Source of the DNA: Taishania sp045629585
GTDB taxonomy: Bacteria; Bacteroidota; Bacteroidia; Flavobacteriales_D; Crocinitomicaceae
Direction: 5' to 3'
DNA length: 32,359 nt
Assembly: GCA_045629585.1 (NCBI GenBank)
Contig: JAZQRM010000006.1
Coordinates: 1-32,359, forward strand
The notes under the pieces: generated by a model
Seen by the model: the letters and a program-made list of their open reading frames with translations, nothing else
Database searches by the model: none
Told to the model about the DNA's origin: nothing
Shown here: in pieces, positions 24,752-32,291 of the stretch
How positions within the stretch are numbered: the first letter of the stretch is position 1
How the letters are laid out: each line of letters begins with the position of its first letter
Made by a program: the position numbers and the translations under genes

Positions 24752-25195
24752 TGGAGCGATTTGCTATAAGTTAAAGATAACATTTTTCAGTTTCCTCTTC
24801 ATTTTAATTTAGTTTCAATTAACATCTTAAAACGATTCCTTTAATGAAAAAGTCTATCCAAAATGAAACAATGAATAAAGTAAACATACCTTACCCAACG
24901 TTAACATGACATTTGAAAATCAAATGAAAAAGAATAAAAAACATATTAACCTTTTTAACAAATAAACTTCAAAAATCATGTTAATCGTCAACTTATCTCT
25001 TCAAAAACCATTCCAATATACTGATAACAAGAACATAACAACCTAAACACTTTATAAGATAAAAGTGTAAAACACAGCAATCTACAGGACTATAGTTCAA
25101 ATCACTTTGCTTCATAACACATGCAGAAAATGATAAATATCTAAATCCAAGTAGAGATGAAAAAGTCGAAAAAAGAAGAAAATCGACTGAAAAAA
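24752..25195. other. 444-base intergenic stretch without a gene
   Basis: Very AT-rich. It holds the probable 5' region of the mltF-like gene on its left side and the terminator of the acpH-like gene at its right edge. A 7-base inverted repeat, ACACTTT/AAAGTGT, is at 25047-25068 with an 8-base loop. A 21-codon frame at 24844-24909 is not convincing. No tRNA, rRNA or known riboswitch fold was recognised. Confidence 0.5.
25159..25188 (-). terminator. Probable weak terminator after the acpH-like gene
   Basis: Short stem AGTCGA (25164-25169)/TCGACT (25183-25188) with a 13-base loop, followed on the minus strand by TTTTT. It lies about 8 bases after the stop codon. The stem is short, so confidence is limited. 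Confidence 0.45.
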
Positions 25196-25762
25196 CTATC
25201 GAAAAGCTGCAATAGCATCTTTCATAAATAGATGAAATGCAGCTTCAATATTGGAATAGTGTTTCACTAAAACGTCCTCTCCATTCATTAAAGCATTGGG
25301 AAATGAAATACGATTAGAAACTCCGACACACGCTTTTCCAATACCTTCTATATCTCTATAATAAGAGATCCATCTATCGCTTTTTAAACGAGAAAGCATC
25401 AATAAAAATGAATCATTTGGGAAATCACTTGGGTCAACAACGTAGTTATAGAAGGAATCTAGGTAAATAGCTAAAGGTGTCGGATGATATAGATGCCAAT
25501 TCTTAGCTAAAAAATGATCGAAATATAAATCTATCGCTACACTCGCTACTTTAGGTAGATCAGCTGATAGTTCTCGCGATAATTTCCGAACAGTTTCATG
25601 CTGCCCTATAAAAGTATCAATAGCGCGATGCAGAATAATTCCTTCCTTCACAAAAGGACTATAAATATCTAACTTAGTCCCTTTAACGAAGTCGCCAAAT
25701 AAATTAGCATGCATAAACGAGTGATTATCTCTAGAAAAATATAAATGTCCTAAAAAGTTCAT
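25196..25762 (-). CDS. acpH: Acyl carrier protein phosphodiesterase-like protein (AcpH family)
   Basis: Family members remove the 4'-phosphopantetheine arm from holo-ACP, in the cytoplasm, affecting coenzyme A and fatty acid balance. The 188-residue protein begins MNFLGHLYFS, as the family does, and has the metal-site residues in NLFGDFVKG (20-28) and GIILHRAID (41-49, His45, Asp49), with FDHFLAKNW further on. Normal length. It is immediately preceded by the terminator of the upstream DUF2795 gene, whose T run ends five bases before this ATG, and I see no promoter of its own. It may depend on read-through. Confidence 0.85.
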   Translation of the reverse strand: MNFLGHLYFSRDNHSFMHANLFGDFVKGTKLDIYSPFVKEGIILHRAIDTFIGQHETVRKLSRELSADLPKVASVAIDLYFDHFLAKNWHLYHPTPLAIYLDSFYNYVVDPSDFPNDSFLLMLSRLKSDRWISYYRDIEGIGKACVGVSNRISFPNALMNGEDVLVKHYSNIEAAFHLFMKDAIAAFR

Positions 25763-25765
25763 AAT

Positions 25766-25795
25766 AAAAAAAATCCCTCCATAAAAGAAGGGATT
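25766..25795 (-). terminator. Terminator of the DUF2795 gene, abutting the acpH-like start
   Basis: AATCCCT (25772-25778) pairs with AGGGATT (25789-25795) across a 10-base loop; the minus-strand tail is about eight T. The next gene's ATG (25760-25762) lies three bases beyond it. Confidence 0.8.
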
Positions 25796-25801
25796 CTATT
25801 T

Positions 25802-26023
25802 TTAATATTCGTCTTCGTTGAATAAAAAATCATCCTTAGAGGGATAATCTGGCCAAATTTCTTCGATACTCTCGTAGATTTCACCTTCATCCTCCAAGTC
25901 TTGCAAGTTTTCTACAACTTCTAAAGGAGCACCTGTACGAATAGCAAAGTCGATTAACTCATCTTTTGCTGCTGGCCACGGCGCATCTTCTAAATATGAT
26001 GCTAATTCTAAAGTCCAATACAT
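25802..26023 (-). CDS. DUF2795 domain protein
   Basis: Function unknown. The 73-residue acidic protein belongs to a small family that is strongly conserved in Bacteroidota, with the segments MYWTLELASYLEDAPWPA, RTGAPLEVVENLQ and IEEIWPDYP recognisable. No signal peptide, so cytoplasmic. It has its own near-consensus promoter (26056-26085) and a strong terminator, so it is probably expressed as a short, abundant mRNA. High conservation of such a small protein suggests a housekeeping role. Confidence 0.9.
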   Translation of the reverse strand: MYWTLELASYLEDAPWPAAKDELIDFAIRTGAPLEVVENLQDLEDEGEIYESIEEIWPDYPSKDDFLFNEDEY

Positions 26024-26055
26024 AGTCGTTCTAATTACGATTTATTTACAAAAGG

Positions 26056-26085
26056 CAAAAATAATTTTATTTTAATTGGATGCAA
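26056..26085 (-). promoter_or_regulatory. Promoter of the DUF2795 gene
   Basis: On the minus strand TTG (26083-26085), 19 bases, then perfect TAnnTTTG (TATTTTTG, 26056-26063). Transcription would start near 26051, leaving a leader of about 28 bases. This is one of the two best-matched protein-gene promoters in the window. Confidence 0.7.
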
Positions 26086-26118
26086 GTAAATCTCCAACTT
26101 TCTTATTAAAAAAAAACG

Positions 26119-26667
26119 TTAAGATCTAGGAATCCATGGTGTTTCTTCAATATTTAATTCTTTCGCCATAAAACGACAAAGGGTGAAAATGTAATCACTC
26201 AATCGATTTAAATATTGCATTGGCAAGCTATAAAGTTGAACTTCCTCGTGTAAAGCCGCAACTAATCGTTCTGCTCTTCTACATACACAACGTGCAATAT
26301 GCAATTGTGAAACTGTTACGTGACCACCAGGAAGAACAAAAAACTTCATTGGTTCTAATTGCTCTGAATAAGCATCGATCCAATTTTCCATGTGTGTTAC
26401 ATCTTCTTGCGTTAATTCGGGTAATTTCATGGTGTTTTTCACTGGATCGGCAGCTAAAAGTGACCCCATTGTAAATAAACGATCTTGAATTTCTATTAAC
26501 TCTTTAACGATTGATTCTGTCCCAATCAAATCGCGACACAACCCAATATAGGAGTTTAATTCATCTACCGTTCCATAGGACTCAATACGCAACGATTGTT
26601 TTGGAACTCTTGTACCTCCAATTAATCCTGTTAAACCTTTATCCCCTTTTTTAGTATAAACCTTCAT
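26119..26667 (-). CDS. Cob(I)yrinic acid a,c-diamide adenosyltransferase (PduO type)
   Basis: Transfers adenosyl from ATP to cob(I)alamin, making coenzyme B12. The 182-residue protein has the PduO-type ATP-binding N-terminus TKKGDKGLTGLIGG (5-18) followed by RVPK, the VDELNSYIG block, RCVCRRAER (126-134) and the YLNRLSDYIF helix (152-161). All family blocks are present. Its first 17 bases overlap the end of the cyclase fusion gene, so translation is probably coupled. No other cobalamin gene lies in the window; it probably serves salvage for B12-dependent enzymes encoded elsewhere. Confidence 0.93.
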   Translation of the reverse strand: MKVYTKKGDKGLTGLIGGTRVPKQSLRIESYGTVDELNSYIGLCRDLIGTESIVKELIEIQDRLFTMGSLLAADPVKNTMKLPELTQEDVTHMENWIDAYSEQLEPMKFFVLPGGHVTVSQLHIARCVCRRAERLVAALHEEVQLYSLPMQYLNRLSDYIFTLCRFMAKELNIEETPWIPRS

Positions 26668-28360
26668 CTCTTATTTTAAGTATAGTTTGTTTCAACTCCA
26701 TTATTCGATTATTCTTCCCACTCGAGCGAAGATTTTGAGCTGTCGTTGTATAATAAATATGTTTTTGTTCTAAATAATTCAATTGATATTCATTCCATTC
26801 CAACTCATCCATTCTTAATCCTTGTAAGATCAATTCATCTCGTAACTTACGCGCGACAATTCGATAATCAGCACGGCCCAAATAATCGTGATCTGCATCC
26901 CGCATTATTTTCTCTAACAAATTGATGGGATAATGATCTTTCTTGGTACAAAGAATTAAAGAACTTATTGTTTCAATTTGCTGATCGGAATAACCAAATC
27001 GAGGTAAATGAGTCTTGGCTAATTCTACCGCATATTTTTCATTGTCGTCGTATTGAAATAAAAAGCCAGAATCATGATATAAAGCTGCGGTACGCAATAA
27101 TAACTGATCGAGTTCACCCACACCTTCTAAATTAGACAAGCGTACAACTGCTTTTTCAACCATCAACGTATGATCAACATCATGGTATTCGTACTCGCTA
27201 GGAAGTGTTGCTTTGAGATGTGTCAATATGTTAGTACGCATATTGTCAAAATCCATTGGATCTAATTCACATATAGTCCGCAACTGTGCATTGGCTTTCT
27301 TTTTAGATTTATCCATTGCGTACTTCTCCTGTAAACAATCCAAGCGGTACATCGGCACCTTTCCTCCACGTTTTAAGATATCTACGTCCCCTAAAGGCGT
27401 TAGTTCAAAATAATCACTTATGGCACGTGCGATCGTTTCGGTTACAGTTATCACTCCATTTTCGCTCACTTGCTCTGCACGAGCGGCAATATTAACCGTA
27501 TCTCCCCAAACGTCATAAGAAAATTTAGTTTTACCTATAATACCCGCAACCAATGGCCCCATATGTATCCCTATTCTAACCTGCCATCCTTTTGCTCCCA
27601 ATCCTTCATTGATAGCCGAGGCCTTTTCAATATAATGTTGCATTTCTAACGCTGCCATGCAAGCTCGAATTGCAGGATGTGCCTTCTGTTCATTTACACC
27701 TGATAAAGCCATATAGGAATCCCCTATCGTTTTTACTTTTTCAATGGAATACCGTTGTGAGATTTCATCAAATTTAGTGAAATGCCTTTCTAGTCGCTTT
27801 AACAAATGAATTGGATCCAAATCTTTAGCATAAGCCGAAAAATCCACAAAATCAGTAAACAGAACGACTCCATTATCAATTCGTTTAGGACTAACTTTAC
27901 CTGTTGTATTAAAATCTTCAATAACCTGTGCGGGGAAAATATTACTCAACAACTGAGCGATTCGCTGATCTTTAAAGAATAAACGCTTATAAACATCAAT
28001 TTTCGCCTTGACAATATTCGGGTTAAAAGGAGCGATAAGATACGTTACGGCTCCATTTTTTAATCCACGCACTAAATTAGAAACGGCTTGCTCATTTCTA
28101 GAAACAATGATCTTGTAAGTGGAAAGATAAAGGGAATCTTCTTTCATGTCTTGCAACAACTGCATGCCTTCATCTCCACAAGAATCAATATTTACAATGA
28201 GGATTCCAAAATCCTTAGTCTTCAATTGAGGATATGCTTCAGCGACCGATTTTGCTTGTATAACATTATTACCGTTTCCCAACAGCATAGCAGTAAGTCC
28301 TTCTCGCAATACAGGGTCAGAATCAATGATTAATATATTTATAAAACGTTCGCGTAGCAT
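26651..28360 (-). CDS. Three-domain signalling protein: degenerate receiver, class III adenylate cyclase, HD hydrolase domain
   Basis: A cytoplasmic 569-residue protein. Residues 7-125 are a receiver domain; its phospho-acceptor position is Asn57 (LIVNID) in place of Asp and the conserved Lys is Ala110 (LIAPF), so phosphorylation is unlikely. Residues about 160-340 form a class III cyclase with metal residues Asp170 and Asp214 (44 apart, as in mammalian cyclase), ATP-selecting Lys210 and Asp283, and transition-state Asn290 and Arg294: all consistent with an active adenylate cyclase. Residues about 375-520 form an HD domain (His393/His397, His429-Asp430, Asp488/Asp490), which could be a phosphohydrolase. 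It sits between the M61 peptidase and PduO genes (12-base gap and 17-base overlap). Confidence 0.88.
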   Translation of the reverse strand: MLRERFINILIIDSDPVLREGLTAMLLGNGNNVIQAKSVAEAYPQLKTKDFGILIVNIDSCGDEGMQLLQDMKEDSLYLSTYKIIVSRNEQAVSNLVRGLKNGAVTYLIAPFNPNIVKAKIDVYKRLFFKDQRIAQLLSNIFPAQVIEDFNTTGKVSPKRIDNGVVLFTDFVDFSAYAKDLDPIHLLKRLERHFTKFDEISQRYSIEKVKTIGDSYMALSGVNEQKAHPAIRACMAALEMQHYIEKASAINEGLGAKGWQVRIGIHMGPLVAGIIGKTKFSYDVWGDTVNIAARAEQVSENGVITVTETIARAISDYFELTPLGDVDILKRGGKVPMYRLDCLQEKYAMDKSKKKANAQLRTICELDPMDFDNMRTNILTHLKATLPSEYEYHDVDHTLMVEKAVVRLSNLEGVGELDQLLLRTAALYHDSGFLFQYDDNEKYAVELAKTHLPRFGYSDQQIETISSLILCTKKDHYPINLLEKIMRDADHDYLGRADYRIVARKLRDELILQGLRMDELEWNEYQLNYLEQKHIYYTTTAQNLRSSGKNNRIMELKQTILKIRDEGLY

Positions 28361-28372
28361 ATTACAAATCCT

Positions 28373-30154
28373 TTAAGGGATTACTGTTCTCAACCAATAG
28401 CTTCTAAGTTTTTCTGCTCTAGCTTCGTTGTTTGCTGAAAAATCAAATTCAGGTTTTTCAGCAGATTGCATAACCAAAGTAACCTCCATCAATACCTCGT
28501 CACGAGAAATAAGTACCTGAGCTTTATCCCCCACTTCCATTCCGTTTATCAATGCATCCCAACCTGATTTGGTCGCTCGTAAACCATTAATACCAACAAT
28601 TTCATCATTTGGACTAATTCCTGCTAATTCAGCGCTGGAATTATTAAGTACGTTTCTAACCACCAAATTAGCACCAACTGTTGCCCCTAAAGTTGCCTTT
28701 GAGCTACCTTTACTATTCACATTTAGTCCAACTTTTGAAAAAATAGCATTGTAATCTGGTATTTTAGTTCCGTAGATATAATCATTAAAGAAAGTAGAAA
28801 CATCTTCTCCTAAAAATGCACCAAATTCCTTTTCAAATTCTTTATCTGTAAATCCTCTACCTAATTTTTCGAAATATTTAGCGTATAAATGTTGTAAAAA
28901 ATGATCTAAACATTTTTCGCCATTGTATTTATCAATGATCATTGCATCCATCATTGCAGCTATAACACCACCACGTGTATAATATGTCATGGTTGTATTA
29001 ACAGAATTTTCATTTGTACGATACGCTTTAATCCAAGCATCAAAACTAGCATGAGCTACCGGTTGAACGCGAGATCCAGGGGTACCTTCCACATAATTGA
29101 TCGCTGATTTAAGAGTCGCTAAATATTGATTAGGATCATAAACACCTGAGCGTAATAAAATTAATTCATCGTAATAAGAGGTAAATCCTTCAGCAACCCA
29201 TAACAAAGTTGTATAAACCTCTTCATCATAATTAAAAGGGCCCAATTCAAAAGGACGAATGCGCTTCACATTCCATAAATGAAAATATTCATGGGCTACT
29301 AAAGATAAAAACGAATCATATTTACCTCCTTTGTAGGTATGCCTGTTTACCGAAAGTGTGGTCGAATTAATATGCTCTAGTCCTCCTTGTCCTTGCGTTA
29401 CATTATGAATGATAAATGTATATTCTTTATTAGGGTTCTGTCCAAAGATGTCGGTAGCACCTTCACAGATACGAGCCATATCTTTTTGCAAAGTAGGAAT
29501 ATCATAGTTTCCTTGTCCATACATGGCAACGGTATGTTTTACACCCGCAGCATCAAAAGTGAACACCTCTTGGTTTCCGATTTCAATTGGACAATCCACT
29601 AGATAATCGTAATCGGAGAAAATGTATTCCTTCGATTCGCTCACCACACCCTCACCTGCTAATGGCAAAGCAGTTGTAATTGTTGCAAATGAAGAATGGG
29701 GAGTTATCTTTAATTTACCACTTTTGTTTCGTGTTTCTTCCGTGTACATGAATATTCCTGTACCACTTACAAATCCATGCGTAGCATCTAAAAAACTCGT
29801 ACGAACGGTAAGTTCAAAAGCATAAACTTCATAACTAACTTTAATCTCCTTCGCTTTACCTCGAACAATGGTCCATGCATTTTTAGATTGTTTAATAACA
29901 AGTAATTCTTGTCCCTTTTCATCAACTGCCTTTACCTGATTGACATTTTTAGAAAATTCTCGAACAAGATAAGAGCCTGGCGCCCAAACTGGCATTTTTA
30001 CTGTTATCTCCTTGGATTTAAAATCCGATAAAAACATATCGACCTGAAAGTAATGATTGTTTGGGTTTTCCATACGTAATTCATAACTCACTTTTTGAGC
30101 CATTGATAACGTAGATAAAAGGAAAAAACTTAAAAGAAGTAAACCAAATCGCAT
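28373..30154 (-). CDS. M61 family peptidase (glycyl aminopeptidase-like) with PDZ domain
   Basis: A secreted zinc peptidase. I use the ATG at 30154, giving 593 residues that open with a proper signal peptide (MRFGLLLLSFFLLSTLSMAQ); the frame extends 32 codons further upstream to an ATG at 30250, but that region overlaps the preceding gene and does not resemble the family. The N-terminal beta domain is followed by GGLEH (257-261), the zinc site HEYFH at 288-292 and Glu322 in AEGFTSYYDE. A PDZ domain occupies about 470-565 (GISPNDEIVGINGL). Length and catalytic residues are normal. Family members cleave N-terminal Gly or Ala; the substrate here is unknown. Confidence 0.92.
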   Translation of the reverse strand: MRFGLLLLSFFLLSTLSMAQKVSYELRMENPNNHYFQVDMFLSDFKSKEITVKMPVWAPGSYLVREFSKNVNQVKAVDEKGQELLVIKQSKNAWTIVRGKAKEIKVSYEVYAFELTVRTSFLDATHGFVSGTGIFMYTEETRNKSGKLKITPHSSFATITTALPLAGEGVVSESKEYIFSDYDYLVDCPIEIGNQEVFTFDAAGVKHTVAMYGQGNYDIPTLQKDMARICEGATDIFGQNPNKEYTFIIHNVTQGQGGLEHINSTTLSVNRHTYKGGKYDSFLSLVAHEYFHLWNVKRIRPFELGPFNYDEEVYTTLLWVAEGFTSYYDELILLRSGVYDPNQYLATLKSAINYVEGTPGSRVQPVAHASFDAWIKAYRTNENSVNTTMTYYTRGGVIAAMMDAMIIDKYNGEKCLDHFLQHLYAKYFEKLGRGFTDKEFEKEFGAFLGEDVSTFFNDYIYGTKIPDYNAIFSKVGLNVNSKGSSKATLGATVGANLVVRNVLNNSSAELAGISPNDEIVGINGLRATKSGWDALINGMEVGDKAQVLISRDEVLMEVTLVMQSAEKPEFDFSANNEARAEKLRSYWLRTVIP

Positions 30155-30203
30155 GATTATTTTATTTTTTAAATTATAAGTGCTAAAAATAGAATTTATT
30201 GTC

Positions 30204-30863
30204 TTATAAATGATGAAAACAGAAGGCTTTCGTATCGTAATCGTCTTCAAACAAGTGCGGATAGTACTTTTTCATCTCTTCATTCATCAAATCTACAGGA
30301 ACATCAGCAAAAGTTCCGTAATAATGAATATATTCCATAAATTGGTCTTCACCGCTATAGCTTTGAAAAAGAGAATCTGTTAATCCGTCCCAATCTAATG
30401 GAGTAACCTTATTAATTCTACACACTCGAGTATCAAAAGCCGGTGTACAAATCACCCATTTATTCTCCAAATACATTTCGACATATCCGTGAAAAACGAT
30501 TTCCTTACGTCGTAAATAACCTTCTAATTTATCATCACCTAAATGATTAGTTACTATAGCATAGCCCAAACGACTGGGAATATCAACGGCCCTTGCAGCA
30601 GCGGCTAGAACAATTGCCTTCTCCACACACCAAGCCCTCTTCTTTCCTAATATTCGACTAGCCACCAATGCCTCGGGCCTTAAATCAAGATGATACGGAT
30701 CGTATAAAAAACCATCACGTACTTGATAGTACAATTTTATAGCCTTGTCTTTTAGAGCTAATGAAGCATCAACATCAGCAACAAATTTTTGTACTTCATC
30801 CGAAGTATAATTAAGATACTTTGTTTCCGCTAGATACATTAACTGGTCACTTTCATTTAACAT
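30204..30863 (-). CDS. Transglutaminase-like cysteine protein
   Basis: A cytoplasmic protein with a transglutaminase/cysteine protease fold; catalytic role unknown. In the 219-residue product the triad is Cys79 (AWCVEKA), His125 (FHGYVEMY) and Asp144 (CTPAFD), in the usual order and spacing. I start it at ATG 30863, not at the first in-frame ATG (30887), because the best promoter in the region, TTTG-18-TATTTTTG, covers 30869-30898 and would begin transcription close to 30863. No signal peptide. It heads a probable four-gene unit with the M61 peptidase 49 bases downstream, the cyclase fusion and PduO. Confidence 0.85.
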   Translation of the reverse strand: MLNESDQLMYLAETKYLNYTSDEVQKFVADVDASLALKDKAIKLYYQVRDGFLYDPYHLDLRPEALVASRILGKKRAWCVEKAIVLAAAARAVDIPSRLGYAIVTNHLGDDKLEGYLRRKEIVFHGYVEMYLENKWVICTPAFDTRVCRINKVTPLDWDGLTDSLFQSYSGEDQFMEYIHYYGTFADVPVDLMNEEMKKYYPHLFEDDYDTKAFCFHHL

Positions 30864-30868
30864 AAAAA

Positions 30869-30898
30869 CAAAAATAACAGAAATCAAATTAACCCAAA
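30869..30898 (-). promoter_or_regulatory. Promoter of the transglutaminase-M61-cyclase-PduO unit
   Basis: Minus strand: TTTG at 30895-30898, 18 bases, then perfect TAnnTTTG (TATTTTTG, 30869-30876), followed by TTTTT and the ATG at 30863. An overlapping second perfect box, TAATTTTG (30895-30902), with TTTG 17 bases upstream, could give an alternative start with a leader of about 27 bases. Confidence 0.6.
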
Positions 30899-31002
30899 AT
30901 TAGAGTCATATAGTTCTGCCAAAAAAGGAAAAATAATTTTTAACCTTGTAAACCTTTACTTTTTGTTTAACTTCAAAACATTCAAAAATCATAAGGAACT
31001 AA

Positions 31003-31587
31003 ATGGAAGAGGAAACTGTTCGAAGAACTACGCTAGCGAAAGAAGAGTATCTAGCAAAAACCACCTTACACACTATTATCACTAAAATATATGGAACTGA
31101 GCGTCCTCATTGGTTTGTTCAACTAAATTACCACCTAAGCTCTTTCATTGCTACATTAGCATTGATTTGGCAAGGAATGACTTATCTAATATTAGCCAAT
31201 CCTTCGTTTTTAAAAAACCATAAATCTATAGATGTACCAGCAATCGTTGAAAAAAGAGGGATAGAGTTAGGGTTTGCCAAAAATACATTTTATGACACCA
31301 TGTTGCAATTTTCACTAACGGGATCAATATTGTGGCTACTGCTACTTGTAACTTTAATATTTGTGTGGCGCCAAAAAAGTTTTGCCGTATACCTTATAAC
31401 CGGTATTATACTAACCTATTTCATAACATTAATGACCATGATGGGATGGACCTATTTTGATCAAGACACCACAATATTTGACAAAATAACACTCGTGATA
31501 ATTCTTGGACTTACTATCTTACAACAGCTATTTGTAAAACCAAAAAAACTTACTACTGAAGATTCAGAACCTGTTGCTGAACAATAA
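31003..31587 (+). CDS. Membrane protein of unknown function, four predicted helices
   Basis: I do not recognise the family. The 194-residue protein has a hydrophilic N-terminus of about 40 residues and hydrophobic segments at about 44-65, 103-122, 128-150 and 161-178. Between the first two is a loop of about 38 residues, and the tail is charged (KPKKLTTEDSEP). No signal peptide or catalytic motif is visible. The last 35 bases overlap, tail to tail, with the end of aroK on the other strand, so each mRNA carries an antisense segment of the other's 3' end. No terminator is seen in the overlap. A divergent partner, the transglutaminase-like gene, lies 139 bases to the left. Confidence 0.75.
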   Translation: MEEETVRRTTLAKEEYLAKTTLHTIITKIYGTERPHWFVQLNYHLSSFIATLALIWQGMTYLILANPSFLKNHKSIDVPAIVEKRGIELGFAKNTFYDTMLQFSLTGSILWLLLLVTLIFVWRQKSFAVYLITGIILTYFITLMTMMGWTYFDQDTTIFDKITLVIILGLTILQQLFVKPKKLTTEDSEPVAEQ

Positions 31588-32074
31588 AATCATATAATTT
31601 CTGTGCGTTACTAATATTTCTGGAAACGGTATACTTGGATTTCAAGTAAAATGCTCCCCTATAATCCATTGTCTGACGCACAAATTCAGATAATTCCTCA
31701 TGTGACTTACCTTGTACCAATGGACGTGGATTTTTGGAATGAAACAAACGATAAACCAATTCACCAACTGGACGATTCAAATAGATCGTGATTCCTTTCG
31801 CATTTAATTGATCCATATTATCAAAAAAACAAGGCATGCCTCCACCGATCGCAATCACTTTGTTGGTCGAAACATCCAATGAATTGATCCATTTTTGTTC
31901 TAACTCTCGAAAATACGACTCGCCCTTGCTTTGAAAAATTGCTGGAATGGACAATTGTTCCAAACGTTCAATTTCCCTATCAGAGTCCACAAAAGGCCAA
32001 TTCAGTTTTTTAGCGAGCCCCTTTCCTAAACTCGATTTACCCGATCCCATATAGCCAATTAAGATGATATTCAT
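31553..32074 (-). CDS. aroK: Shikimate kinase
   Basis: Phosphorylates shikimate with ATP, the fifth step of chorismate and aromatic amino acid synthesis. The 173-residue protein has Walker A GYMGSGKSS at 7-15, the Mg/shikimate residues in DSDREIE (Asp30, Asp32, Arg33), FRELE (Arg56), the GGG at 77-79 and the lid Arg117 in NPRPLV. Complete and of normal length. No other aromatic pathway gene is adjacent. Its 3' end overlaps the convergent membrane protein gene by 35 bases. A perfect promoter box ends four bases before the ATG. Confidence 0.95.
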   Translation of the reverse strand: MNIILIGYMGSGKSSLGKGLAKKLNWPFVDSDREIERLEQLSIPAIFQSKGESYFRELEQKWINSLDVSTNKVIAIGGGMPCFFDNMDQLNAKGITIYLNRPVGELVYRLFHSKNPRPLVQGKSHEELSEFVRQTMDYRGAFYLKSKYTVSRNISNAQKLYDFIVQQQVLNLQ

Positions 32075-32078
32075 GAAT

Positions 32079-32086
32079 CAAAGGTA
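32079..32086 (-). promoter_or_regulatory. -7 box immediately before aroK
   Basis: Perfect TACCTTTG on the minus strand, then ATTC and the aroK ATG. The -33 region is a T run only. If used, the transcript would start at about the first base of the coding sequence. Confidence 0.5.
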
Positions 32087-32219
32087 AAAGAAAAATAAAA
32101 TGAAAAAAAATACATTTTCCCAACATACACAACAAACTGATAACCTAGCAGATACCGCCAACACAAAGGGAAGTAGAAAAAAAAATCACTTTAATTCTGA
32201 CATTTTTCACACTTTTCGC

Positions 32220-32249
32220 TTGTCAATTTAAATAAAGTACCTACCTTTG
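32220..32249 (+). promoter_or_regulatory. Promoter of tRNA-Lys
   Basis: TTG at 32220-32222, exactly 19 bases, then perfect TAnnTTTG (TACCTTTG) at 32242-32249. The tRNA begins 43 bases after the box. Confidence 0.75.
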
Positions 32250-32291
32250 TACCCGCAACGCACAACACAGCAATGCAAATTGAAATAAAAT

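Noticed and set aside
24844..24909. 21-codon frame starting MKKSIQNETMNK, like a peptide-pheromone or bacteriocin leader
   Set aside because: It lacks a double-glycine site and any transporter or maturation gene nearby, and such short frames are expected by chance.
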